Below are positions 43,235-51,661 of a stretch of DNA of 64,000 nt, piece after piece. Within the stretch, counting starts at the first letter, position 1. Each line of letters opens with the position of its first letter. Position numbers and translations under genes: made by a program. The notes under the pieces are model-generated. The model did no database searches and was not told where the DNA came from. It saw only the letters and a program-made list of their open reading frames with translations. Source of the stretch: Streptomyces sp. 130 (GTDB taxonomy: Bacteria > Actinomycetota > Actinomycetes > Streptomycetales > Streptomycetaceae); contig NZ_VJNO01000017.1 in assembly GCF_007096885.1 (NCBI RefSeq), forward strand, positions 1 through 64,000, read 5' to 3'.

Positions 43235-43426
43235 ATGACTCGCGAGACCGAGTGGTTCAAGAGCAGCTACAGCAGCAGTAGCGAAGGGGACTCGTGCGTC
43301 GAGGTCGCGGCGGCGTCCGGCGCGGTGCGCGTCCGTGACTCCAAGGACCTCTCCGTGCCGCAGCTCGCCTTCGGCGAGTCCGCGTGGGCGGGGTTCGTGG
43401 CGTACGCCTCCGGGCGCTGCCAGTAG
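43235..43426 (+). CDS. DUF397 protein (copy 2)
   Basis: This 63-residue tandem duplicate of the preceding gene shares KSSYSSSS, CVEVAAASGAVRVRDSKD and AWAGFVAYA. It starts 24 bp after copy 1. Tandem DUF397 copies probably result from local duplication. Confidence 0.85.
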   Translation: MTRETEWFKSSYSSSSEGDSCVEVAAASGAVRVRDSKDLSVPQLAFGESAWAGFVAYASGRCQ

Positions 43427-43553
43427 GAGGTGCGCCCCGCCGCCCATGGGTCCACGGGCCCGGGCGGGCGGGGCCGGCTCCGCCGGGGAGAAAACCGGGG
43501 CGGGGGCGCCGATCGGCTCGACGCTCACTTGGCAGCGTGCGAGAATCGCACGT

Positions 43554-44696
43554 ATGGCTAGCATCGACGCACGCACGCTTGGTGAGCGCATCCGAGATGC
43601 ACGTAAGCGCGCTGGTATGAGCCAAGAGGAACTCGGTCAGGCGGTGGGCATCGAGCGCACGGCGGTGAACAAGATCGAGGGGGGCGTCCGCAGAGTCACG
43701 GCGTTGGAGCTGTCCGATGTCGCCGCCGTGCTCGGCGTTCGCATGTTCACGTTCTTCGAGGACCCCGTCCCGGCGCTCGTTTCGCACCGATCCAGTCAGG
43801 GCCTGGACACCGTCGATTCGCAGATCGACGCACTCCTTGCGAACCTTGCCGGCGAGGTCGAGTTCATCGATGCGCTCGGCGTCCAGGAGCTCGGCCTCGA
43901 TGCCGCTGATGTGGTCGCTCAAGCGGGCATCACGCCACCCTCGACCAACTCCGAGGCCGAAGCCCTTGCCGCGAAGGCGCGTGTGCTGATGGGGCTTTCG
44001 GCGGACGAACCGATCTCCCAGCTCTCCGAGAGAGTGGCCGACATCGGTCTGCTGGCCTTCTCGCGCAACATCGGCGAGGACACTGCCGACGCCGGGACGG
44101 TCCTGTTGCGCCGAGGCGGAGTCAGCCTCGTCAACAGCCACATGAAGGTCGGCCGAAGGCGGCTGGCGCTCGCGCACGAACTCGGTCACTACCTCATCGC
44201 GGATGACTACACCGTCGACTGGCAGGTGGCCGCGCATACCGACTGCGATGTCCCGATGGAGTCACGCCTCGATCGTTTCGCGCGCGCGCTTCTGCTGCCC
44301 GGGGATGCGGTCGGACGCGATTGGCGGAAGAAGGTCGAGCTGCACGACGAGCGCAGTGCGGCGATTTCACTGGCCAGCGAATTCCGGGTCGACATGGCCA
44401 CCCTGGCGACACGGCTCAAAGAACTGGGACTGGCCGACAGCGAGACAACCGGTTCGGTGCGCAGGTTCCGCACCAACCAGGCTGACATCGTCGAGATGAA
44501 CCTGCGGGTGCCCCTTGAGGAACTGGACGGTACAACGGTTCCTCGGAATTTCGCGCGTGCGGTGCTCCGGCTGGTGCGTGACGAACGGATCAGCCGCGAC
44601 CGGGCCCTTGAATTGCTGCAAGGTACTTTCGATGAGGCGGATCTGCCGCGAAACCGCGTGCGGCGGCCCGACGAGATCTGGCGGTTCGTTTCGTGA
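43554..44696 (+). CDS. XRE-ImmA/IrrE metallopeptidase antitoxin
   Basis: This 380-residue protein starts with an Xre HTH (GMSQEELGQAVGIERTAVNK). It continues with an ImmA/IrrE-type zinc protease (HExxH in LALAHELGHYL, about residue 208) and a C-terminal domain. In phage and mobile elements, ImmA cleaves a repressor. Here its 4-bp overlap with a PIN nuclease gene makes it the probable antitoxin/regulator. ATG 43554 was used because upstream frames are low-complexity. Confidence 0.85.
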   Translation: MASIDARTLGERIRDARKRAGMSQEELGQAVGIERTAVNKIEGGVRRVTALELSDVAAVLGVRMFTFFEDPVPALVSHRSSQGLDTVDSQIDALLANLAGEVEFIDALGVQELGLDAADVVAQAGITPPSTNSEAEALAAKARVLMGLSADEPISQLSERVADIGLLAFSRNIGEDTADAGTVLLRRGGVSLVNSHMKVGRRRLALAHELGHYLIADDYTVDWQVAAHTDCDVPMESRLDRFARALLLPGDAVGRDWRKKVELHDERSAAISLASEFRVDMATLATRLKELGLADSETTGSVRRFRTNQADIVEMNLRVPLEELDGTTVPRNFARAVLRLVRDERISRDRALELLQGTFDEADLPRNRVRRPDEIWRFVS

Positions 44697-45247
44697 CAGT
44701 GCCCGAAGACGCCTGGGTCTTTGACACGGGCCCCTTGCGCCACTTCGCCGCCCAGGGGTGGCTGGGCGTTTTACGGTTCCTCGCCGGTGAGCGGCCTGTG
44801 TACATTCCGAGCGCCGTCGAACGCGAACTCTACAATGCCGCCGACGCGATACCTGCCGTGCGGCAGGTGGTCGGAGCCGACTGGATTCGCGTTCACTCGT
44901 CGGAGTCCATGGAATACATGGGGGCGTTTTCCCGCTACCACGACCGGCTGGTCGCCGGGGGTAAGAATGTGGGCGAGTGTGAAGTTCTCGCCATGGGAAA
45001 GATCTACGGTTGCGAAATCGTGGTGGACGATGCCGCGCCGCGTCGAATCGCGGAAGAAGAGGGCATCAGAGTCGCGGCGACTGTCGCCATCCTCTGCGAC
45101 GCCATTCGCGAGCGGAAGCTGACGACAGCCATGGTAGAAGAGCTTGCCGACCACCTCCTTGAAGGTAAGTACTATTTGCCTTTCGGGCGAGGAGGATTCC
45201 GGAATTACGTGCTGGAGAACGGCCTCTTGGATTACGGCGAGATCTGA
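44693..45247 (+). CDS. PIN-domain nuclease toxin
   Basis: This 184-residue PIN-like protein has acidic residues at the catalytic positions: D11 (VFDTGPL), E43 (AVERELY), E95 (VGECEVLA) and D112/D113 (VVDDAAP). It probably cleaves RNA. GTG 44693 overlaps the ImmA stop, so the pair is coupled as a toxin-antitoxin module. Codon 27 (44771-44773) is TTA, so expression should depend on bldA. Confidence 0.75.
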   Translation: MTVPEDAWVFDTGPLRHFAAQGWLGVLRFLAGERPVYIPSAVERELYNAADAIPAVRQVVGADWIRVHSSESMEYMGAFSRYHDRLVAGGKNVGECEVLAMGKIYGCEIVVDDAAPRRIAEEEGIRVAATVAILCDAIRERKLTTAMVEELADHLLEGKYYLPFGRGGFRNYVLENGLLDYGEI

Positions 45248-45335
45248 GCGGAAGTTGCGGGCCGCACGTGGCTCTCCGCAAGCCCACCATCCGGTGCCCG
45301 AGGGCGAAGCCGCCCGAGCCCGGGGCAACCAGACG

Positions 45336-47507
45336 TCACGCCCCCGGTCCGTCCGCAGGACTCAGCGACGCCCCCCTGATCCCCCGCAGCACCTCCGCGC
45401 CGATCTCCGCCAGCCGGCCCCCGTCCGGCGGCGTCGCGCCCAGGCCGATCGCGTAACCCGTGCCGCCGGGCGCCGTGACCGGGCGGGGCCAGACGCGGCA
45501 GTCCGGGGCGCCCGCCTCCGCCAGGGCGGCGGTCAGGGCCAGCAGGCGTCCGCGTAGGCGGCCCACCTCGGCGGGGTGGGCCGAGGCCAGGGCCCACGCG
45601 GTGTGTTCCGTGAGCGGAGGCGGGGCGCAGAGGGTGTCCGGGGCGCCCGCTTCCAGGAGTTCCCAGGCCCGGAACAGCTCCGCCGTGAGCAGGTCCCGGC
45701 CTGCGGTGGAGACCTGGGCCGTGCAGGAACGGACCGGGGCCGTCGGGGTGTACACCGTCACCGGGGCGTCCGTCGCGGGGCCGTCGCCCATCGAGCCCCT
45801 GTCCGCCGGGCCCTCGCCCACCGGGATGCGCCAGTCCCAGGCCGCCCAGGTCGCGAAGAAGTCCCGGAGGCCGCCGCCCTCCTGGGCCGTACGCGCCGCG
45901 AGGACCGCCCACGCGATGCCGGGGAGGCCGCCGCACGGGGCGGAGTCCAGGCCCCGCGCCGCCGCCCACTCCTTCACCTCCCGGGCCAGCGCGGTGAACG
46001 CCTGCCCGCGCGGGAACGCCTCCGCGTCGCTCACCGCGCTCAGCGCGACCGCCGCCGCCTCGCCCAGCTCCGCGCGGCGGGCGACCGCTTCGGCCGGAGG
46101 CAGCGTGCCCGTCGCCACGGTGACCAGGTCCACCCGCAGGCCGTCCACGTACCACCGCAGGCCGGGGACCCGGGCGCCCGTCACCTCGCGCAGGTCCCGC
46201 GCCTCCGGGAAGGCGGCGGCGAGCCGGTCCCGTACGCCCGCGACGCCGGGGAGCGCCGCCACCAGGTCCAGGTCCGCGCCGGGGAGCGCGCAGCCCATGC
46301 GCCGGGAGCCGACGAGGTGGACGTGCGCGTCGGGGAGGGCGGCGGCGACCCGTTCGGCCACCTCATCGACGCGAAGGGCAGGTGCGCCGAGGCCCACCCG
46401 TACCCCGTAGTGGTCCGACACATGCAGCCCACCCGGCCCGGGCGCTTCCCCCGTCAGCACCGCCGTACACGCCCGCAGCCGGTCCGTACGCAGCAGCACC
46501 CGGTCCAGGCGCGAGACCCGGCCCGAGAGGGACGAAATCGCGGCCAGGGGGTTGGCCGACGGGTCGAAGGTCGGGGTGTCGTCGGCGGGGCCGTGCACCT
46601 CCTTCCAGGCGTCCGTCATCGCCAGCCGGGTCTGCGGGTGGTCGCCGCCGTCGTTGAAGTCGCCGACGAGGACGAGTTCGCCCGCCACCGCCGCCAAACC
46701 CGTCGCCAGGTCCGTCAGTTCCGCGTCCCGGCGGGCCGCGCCCTCGGGGGAGTGGTCGCTGCTGAGGTGCGTGACGGCCACCGTGACCGGGCCCTCCGCC
46801 GTCTCCACCACCGCCGCCGCGACCGCCTTGTGCGGCCCCAGCACGTGCACCGCCGCCTCGCTCACCGGCAGCCGGCTGAGCAGCAGCAGACCGTGGTCCG
46901 GCACGTCGTGCCCGGCCGGGTCGGTCGCGAGGGTGTAGCGGGCGCGTACCCAGTCGCAGCCCAGCAACAGCGTCAGCAGCGCGGGCTCGACCTCCTGGAG
47001 CGCGATCACGTCCGCGTCCGCCGCGCGCAGCGCCTCGGCCAGCAGGGGGCGGCGGCGCGCGGTGTCGATGCGGTCGCTGTCGTAGCGGTCCCAGAGGGTG
47101 TTCCAGGTGAGGACCGTCAGCGGGCCGGGCGGGCCGGGTGTGCCGGGTGCCGCGTCCGGCGGGCCGGGTGCCGTGTCCGGCGCCGGTTCCCAGGTGCCCG
47201 TCGCGCGGGAGTACGCGTGCGGGATTCGCGCCGTGAAGTACGGGGAAGGCAGCCGGCGCGCCTCCCGCACCCGGCCGGCGTCCGTCGCGTCGACGCGGTC
47301 CGTGCCCGTCGCCCGGTCCCACACCACCTCGCCGTCCGCCTCGAAGAACAGCACCCGGTGCCAGGGGATGTCCCCGCCCGGCGTGAACCGGTCCAGCGGC
47401 ACCCGCTTCGGCTCCCGGCCGCGCTGCGCCACGCCCAGCACGAACCGCGCCGCGTCGAAGCGGGCGTCCCAGCGGACGCGGTGGTAGATCTCCTCACTCG
47501 TGCGCAT
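45336..47507 (-). CDS. RNA-repair protein: MJ1316 - EEP phosphatase - nucleotidyltransferase
   Basis: This is a 723-residue three-part protein. Residues 1-80 match the MJ1316 RNA cyclic-end recognition domain (PLDRFTPGGDIPWHRVLFF). Residues about 130-375 are an endonuclease/exonuclease/phosphatase domain (TWNTLWDRYD, ALQEVE, GDFND, SDHYGV). Residues about 385-720 are a poly(A)-polymerase-like nucleotidyltransferase (GSRRMGCALPGADLDLVAAL, GS plus DxD). It overlaps the RNA ligase by 1 bp. It probably prepares and seals broken RNA ends with the ligase, as proposed for related RNA-repair operons. Confidence 0.8.
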   Translation of the reverse strand: MRTSEEIYHRVRWDARFDAARFVLGVAQRGREPKRVPLDRFTPGGDIPWHRVLFFEADGEVVWDRATGTDRVDATDAGRVREARRLPSPYFTARIPHAYSRATGTWEPAPDTAPGPPDAAPGTPGPPGPLTVLTWNTLWDRYDSDRIDTARRRPLLAEALRAADADVIALQEVEPALLTLLLGCDWVRARYTLATDPAGHDVPDHGLLLLSRLPVSEAAVHVLGPHKAVAAAVVETAEGPVTVAVTHLSSDHSPEGAARRDAELTDLATGLAAVAGELVLVGDFNDGGDHPQTRLAMTDAWKEVHGPADDTPTFDPSANPLAAISSLSGRVSRLDRVLLRTDRLRACTAVLTGEAPGPGGLHVSDHYGVRVGLGAPALRVDEVAERVAAALPDAHVHLVGSRRMGCALPGADLDLVAALPGVAGVRDRLAAAFPEARDLREVTGARVPGLRWYVDGLRVDLVTVATGTLPPAEAVARRAELGEAAAVALSAVSDAEAFPRGQAFTALAREVKEWAAARGLDSAPCGGLPGIAWAVLAARTAQEGGGLRDFFATWAAWDWRIPVGEGPADRGSMGDGPATDAPVTVYTPTAPVRSCTAQVSTAGRDLLTAELFRAWELLEAGAPDTLCAPPPLTEHTAWALASAHPAEVGRLRGRLLALTAALAEAGAPDCRVWPRPVTAPGGTGYAIGLGATPPDGGRLAEIGAEVLRGIRGASLSPADGPGA

Positions 47508-49171
47508 CAGGCCCGGTCCTCCACGGTTCCGCTGGTGCCGATGTACCAGGTGCGGTGCGCCTGGCCGGGATACGGGGGCACGAACCGGTGCAGCTGAGAC
47601 GCCAGCACCTGCGGCGGTACGGGGTGCTCCCGGCGTCCGTTGCGCGCGGCCAGCTCCGCCTCGCCGACCCAGGCCACGGCATGGGTGACCAGGGCGTCCC
47701 GGCGCCGGGCGACCGCGTGGACCAGGGAGCGCTGGTGCGCGTTGAGCGAGGTGGCGTCCCAGACCACCGTGGCGCCGGGGACGAGGGCCGCGTCCAGCCG
47801 GTCCAGGCCCTCCCGCAGCACGTCCCCGTTGGCGCTCTGGTCGGCGCGCGAGCCCCGGGCCAGGCGGAGATCGTCCAGCGAGACGTACGTGGCGACCCCC
47901 GGCAGGCCCCGGCCGAAGGTGCTCTTGCCGCTGCCCGAGGGACCGGCCAGCTGCACCAGGCGCGGGAAGTCCCCGGACCGCCACCGCCAGGTCGCGGCGA
48001 CCGCCTCCTCGGCGGTGGCGACGCGCCCGGCCGCGTACGCCTCGCGGGCCTGCGCCAGGCAGCGCGCGGCGGCCTCCGGCCCGAGGGCCGCGAACGCCTC
48101 GGCCAGCCCGTCCGGCTCCCGCACCTCCTCCGCGTGCAGGGCCGACCACTCGACCTGCTCCCGCGCCCCGGCGGTGTCCGCCAGCACCCCGGACACCGCG
48201 TGCAGGACGGGCAGGTCGGCGGCGAGCGCCATCCGGGCCAGCCCGGCGCGCCGCTCCTCGTCGGGGTAGGGGCGGTGCAGCCCGGGGGCCAGCCCGACGA
48301 GGTCCGCGACGCGGCGGGCGAGCGGCATGCCGAGGGCGGGGGCCAGCAGCGGGGCGACGGCGGCGCGGCGGGTGCCGTGCAGCAGGGCGGCGAGGACGCC
48401 GGCGAGCCGGTCGTCACCGGTGCGGCCGAGGGCGTCGAGGGCATCGGCGGCGGCGCGGGCTTTCCCCGCCCCGTCTCCCGTCTCGGCGCCTACGGCCGCC
48501 GCCAGCGCCGCCGGGTCCACGGGCGCCCCGCTCCGTACCGCCCAGAGCGCCGCCCCCGGACCCAGCCCGTTCTCCACGACCTCCGCGTGCATCCAGTGCG
48601 TATCGGTCACCACGTGCCCCGGCCGCACCCACTTGCCGACGACGCGCCCGAACAACGCGGCCGGGAAGCCCGCGGCCGGCCGCACGACGTACCCCTCCTG
48701 CCGCCCCGTGTCCGGCTTCAGCGCGCGCAGCGCCTTCGCGTCGAACACCCCGCGCCACAGCACCGGCGGCGCCGGGATGCCCAGGGAGCGCAGGAACTCC
48801 ACGGTCCGGTCCCAGCCCAGGCAGCGGTCGCCGTCCCACACGGAGAACCCGTAGAAGTGGTTCTCCAGCGAGTCGTACGCCAGGGAGTGCCGCGCGAACA
48901 CGTTCTCCCCGCAGATCCGCCACCCCTGCGGGATGCGGGGGCCGACGCGGGCCTGGAGGGCCTTCACCCAGGTCCTCGACGGGTGGTGCGCCGAATCCAG
49001 CGAACGGGCGTGCAGCCCGTCCGCGTACAACGTGGTGTTCTCGCCGTCCAGCTTCTCGGTGACGACGACCTCGGCCCCGGCCAGCGCCGCGAGGTCGGTC
49101 ATCCGCACGTCGTCGGACGTGGCGCCGGGCGACCAGGGCAGATGAGGCGTCCGTGGATAGTGCGTCCGCAT
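47507..49171 (-). CDS. RNA ligase - polynucleotide kinase fusion
   Basis: This is a 554-residue protein. The N-terminal ligase has motif I EKLDGEN (adenylated Lys 40), motif III-like HFYGFSVW, motif IV QEGYVVR and motif V VGKWVRP. A helical middle is followed by a P-loop kinase (GPSGSGKST, K416) with WDATSLNAHQR, as in Pnkp kinases. It would heal 5' ends and join RNA. It starts at ATG 49171 and is first in a two-gene repair operon. Confidence 0.85.
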   Translation of the reverse strand: MRTHYPRTPHLPWSPGATSDDVRMTDLAALAGAEVVVTEKLDGENTTLYADGLHARSLDSAHHPSRTWVKALQARVGPRIPQGWRICGENVFARHSLAYDSLENHFYGFSVWDGDRCLGWDRTVEFLRSLGIPAPPVLWRGVFDAKALRALKPDTGRQEGYVVRPAAGFPAALFGRVVGKWVRPGHVVTDTHWMHAEVVENGLGPGAALWAVRSGAPVDPAALAAAVGAETGDGAGKARAAADALDALGRTGDDRLAGVLAALLHGTRRAAVAPLLAPALGMPLARRVADLVGLAPGLHRPYPDEERRAGLARMALAADLPVLHAVSGVLADTAGAREQVEWSALHAEEVREPDGLAEAFAALGPEAAARCLAQAREAYAAGRVATAEEAVAATWRWRSGDFPRLVQLAGPSGSGKSTFGRGLPGVATYVSLDDLRLARGSRADQSANGDVLREGLDRLDAALVPGATVVWDATSLNAHQRSLVHAVARRRDALVTHAVAWVGEAELAARNGRREHPVPPQVLASQLHRFVPPYPGQAHRTWYIGTSGTVEDRA

Positions 49172-49257
49172 GCTCTTCCGCCCCCGTACCGTCGCCGTGC
49201 CCGGCCGGAAACTGTAGGGCCCGGGGCTTGCGCGTACGAACGAATTACGCGGACGGG

Positions 49258-49780
49258 TCAGCGCGGCAGCGCCGCCCCGAACGCATCACCGTCGCCGCCC
49301 GCCGAGAAACCGAGGTCCGCCTCCGCGAGCGCGGTGGCCGACTCCAGGGTGCCGGGCTTGACCTTGAGCACGGTGACGGACCCTGCCGCGTTGCCAGGGG
49401 CGCCGACCAGCGGTTCGACGCGGCCGTTGCCGTCGGTGTCCAGGGCGCCGACCGTCCAGCCGAAGTGGTCGTGCGCGGCTATGACGCCAGGCACCTTGTC
49501 GGTGTCCTGGTCGATCCAGAGCGCGCCCTTGGTGGTGACGCCTCCGGTCGCGTTGCCGAAAAGGACCATGGAGGCGCCGGCGCCGGTCGCGGAGTCGAGC
49601 GTCTCACTGCGCATGCCGATGACGAGGTCGTCGGTGCCGTCCCCGTCGAAGTCCCCCGCGGCGAGGCCCGACGCGAAGTAGTCCTCCATCTCGGGTGCGC
49701 CGGAGATGCCGGGGGAATCCTGGTCGAAGAGCTTCACGCGGCTGGTGGCGGACAGGCCCTGGGAGCTTCCGTAGAAGACC
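49258..49780 (-). pseudogene. 5'-truncated FG-GAP (integrin-like) repeat gene
   Basis: The remaining C-terminal part holds FG-GAP/VCBS repeats (GLAAGDFDGDGTDDLVIG, GWTVGALDTDGNGRVEPLVG) and ends in GDAFGAALPR. Family homology begins abruptly at VFYGSSQG (49779), preceded by unrelated residues and without signal peptide or start. The missing 5' part lies where the oppositely oriented toxin fragment begins. Confidence 0.65.
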
Positions 49781-49888
49781 CCGAGCGGGCACTGCATCGA
49801 GGACCTGTGCATCGGCGAGGCGATCGGCGTCAGTCTGCTGGCCGGCTTCCTGGGTTCGTCCATCTCCGAGTACTACCGGCAGCACCCG

Positions 49889-50902
49889 GTGCACATCTCG
49901 TGGCCGTCCTTCTCGTGGCCCTGGTCGCACTCCGGCAGCAGCTCGGCGACGACCTCGTACACCAACATCTTCGGCAACTCGATGTCGTCCACCGCGAGCG
50001 GCATCGCCGCCCAGGCGGCGGCACAGGCGGCGGCGGCCCGGAGTCACACCGCGTCCCCGTACCGGTCGCACGCGCGGTATCCCTCCTACCGCTCCTACAC
50101 CCCGTACCGTTCGCCCGGCCGCCCGCAGGCGCCCCAGCCCCCGGGCCCGCCCCCGCCGCCTCCGCCGCCGCCGTGGCCCCAGCTGATCAAGGCCGTCCTG
50201 AGCGTGGTCCACGCCCGGCCGACGGGCGGCACGGACACGGACACGGAGCACCAGCGCTTCGTGGACGACGCCTTCACCCGCGCCCAGAAGGACCTCGATC
50301 TCACCGAGGAGCAGTTGCGCGGCTACTTCAAGACGTTCCCCGGCAGCACCACCCAGCCGGACCCGAACGGCGCCCCGTCACCGCAGCCGAGTCCGTCCGC
50401 AGGCAGTGGCGCCTCTTCGCCCGAAGACCCCTGCAAGGCGTCCAGGGACGACCGCCACTACTACGAGCCCCTGGTGAGCGGAACGGCGACCGGTGTCGTG
50501 GCCCTGCTGTGTCCGTCCGACCTGAAGGGGAAGAACTCGCGCGCGCGGCGGCCCGCCAACATGAACCCGCCCGGCTACGTCGCCAAGCGGGACGACGACA
50601 ACCTCTGGACGTATGCGCGCACCCATATTCTGGGCGACCGTTTCAATGGAAAATGGCGCAACGAGAATATATTCACCGGCTACCGGCAGATGAATGATCC
50701 CGGAATGAAGCGGTGTGAGAACAAGATGGCGAGCGCCCTGGAAAAGAAGCAGCGCGTGATATACTCCGGCCAGCTGGTTTACGGAAATGGGCGGGGCAAG
50801 ATTCCCACCGGAATCAATATGACGGCTATTTCAGATGCCGATGGTGTGCTCTTTAAGGGCGTGTTCGTGTCGAACTCTCCGGGAAGCCAGGTGACGTGCT
50901 GA
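49889..50902 (+). CDS. Polymorphic toxin with DNA/RNA non-specific endonuclease tip (5'-truncated?)
   Basis: The protein is open from 49775 but has no good start; the GTG at 49889 (337 aa) is only nominal. A hydrophobic segment and a Pro-rich linker precede the C-terminal nuclease domain: NLWTYARTHILGDRF (H246), NENIFTGYRQMN and ENKM, with GKIPTGINMTA. This matches Endonuclea_NS_2-type toxins. The tip is less GC-rich than the surroundings. The SUKH gene starts at its stop, as immunity genes do. Confidence 0.65.
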   Translation: MHISWPSFSWPWSHSGSSSATTSYTNIFGNSMSSTASGIAAQAAAQAAAARSHTASPYRSHARYPSYRSYTPYRSPGRPQAPQPPGPPPPPPPPPWPQLIKAVLSVVHARPTGGTDTDTEHQRFVDDAFTRAQKDLDLTEEQLRGYFKTFPGSTTQPDPNGAPSPQPSPSAGSGASSPEDPCKASRDDRHYYEPLVSGTATGVVALLCPSDLKGKNSRARRPANMNPPGYVAKRDDDNLWTYARTHILGDRFNGKWRNENIFTGYRQMNDPGMKRCENKMASALEKKQRVIYSGQLVYGNGRGKIPTGINMTAISDADGVLFKGVFVSNSPGSQVTC

Positions 50903-51426
50903 TGCTCGACGAACTCGAAGAGGCCCTTCCGGCTCTCCGCGCACACCGCCGCAGCGATCTTCCTCCGGTCGATTGGGCGCTCATCGAGCGGGAGGTCGGC
51001 TGCGCCTTCCCGGCGGATTTCGTTGCCCTGGCGACGTACTACCCGCCGTTCGTCCTCGACGACTTCCTCTCCGTTCATATCCCCGAGGCGGGCCGTGAGC
51101 GGAACTTCGTTTCGGGGATCCGGCGTATGACGAGTACGTTGACGAGCCTCCGGGACGAAGGAATGTCCCACGGGTACGTTCCCTTTCCCGAGTCCGGCGG
51201 TCTCGTTCCCTGGGGTGACTCCTGCGACGGTGACGACTTCTACTGGAAGACCGGGGGAGACGGGCCGGACGAGTGGACCGTCGTGGTGGCCGGGCGCAAC
51301 GACGACTGGTACGAATTCCGCGGCTCCCTCGTGCAGTACCTGGCGGGGCTGGTGAAGGGGACCGTGGCACCGGACGGTCTGCCGCCGGACTTCCCGGTGG
51401 ACAACCCGACGGTCGAGATCGACTGA
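50902..51426 (+). CDS. SMI1/KNR4 (SUKH) family immunity protein
   Basis: This 174-residue protein has the SUKH pattern: ALIEREVGCAFPADFVALATYY near the N-terminus, GLVPWGDSCDGDDFYW in the middle and WTVVVAGRNDDWYEF towards the end. SUKH proteins neutralise many nuclease toxins. ATG 50902 shares its A with the toxin stop (TGATG); a GTG at 50896 is an alternative. It is the cognate immunity gene of the nuclease tip. Confidence 0.8.
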   Translation: MLDELEEALPALRAHRRSDLPPVDWALIEREVGCAFPADFVALATYYPPFVLDDFLSVHIPEAGRERNFVSGIRRMTSTLTSLRDEGMSHGYVPFPESGGLVPWGDSCDGDDFYWKTGGDGPDEWTVVVAGRNDDWYEFRGSLVQYLAGLVKGTVAPDGLPPDFPVDNPTVEID

Positions 51427-51511
51427 CCGCTCCCCGTCGATTCGACCCGGCCCCGTGATGACCTGACCCCCGCGCCCGTACCTCCCGTCCACCCGTGAAA
51501 AGAGCAAGCCC

Positions 51512-51661
51512 GTGAGCACCGTCACACCCCCCGAGCATCCCGACGAAGGGCGGGGTCCGTCCGCCCTCTCCGACGAACAGTGGGAGACGTTCCAGCGCGA
51601 GGCCGCGGGGGGCGGCCGCGGGGAGGCGCCGGAGAGCCGTCCGCGCGGGCGCGGATGGTGA
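51512..51661 (+). CDS. 49-residue hydrophilic protein coupled to the next gene
   Basis: GTG 51512 begins MSTVTPPEHPDEGRGPSALS, a hydrophilic peptide with DEQWETFQREAAGGG. Its TGA overlaps the GTG at 51658 (GTGA), so it may couple translation of the downstream membrane protein. No family is recognised. Its coding nature rests on context and overlap. Confidence 0.5.
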   Translation: MSTVTPPEHPDEGRGPSALSDEQWETFQREAAGGGRGEAPESRPRGRGW

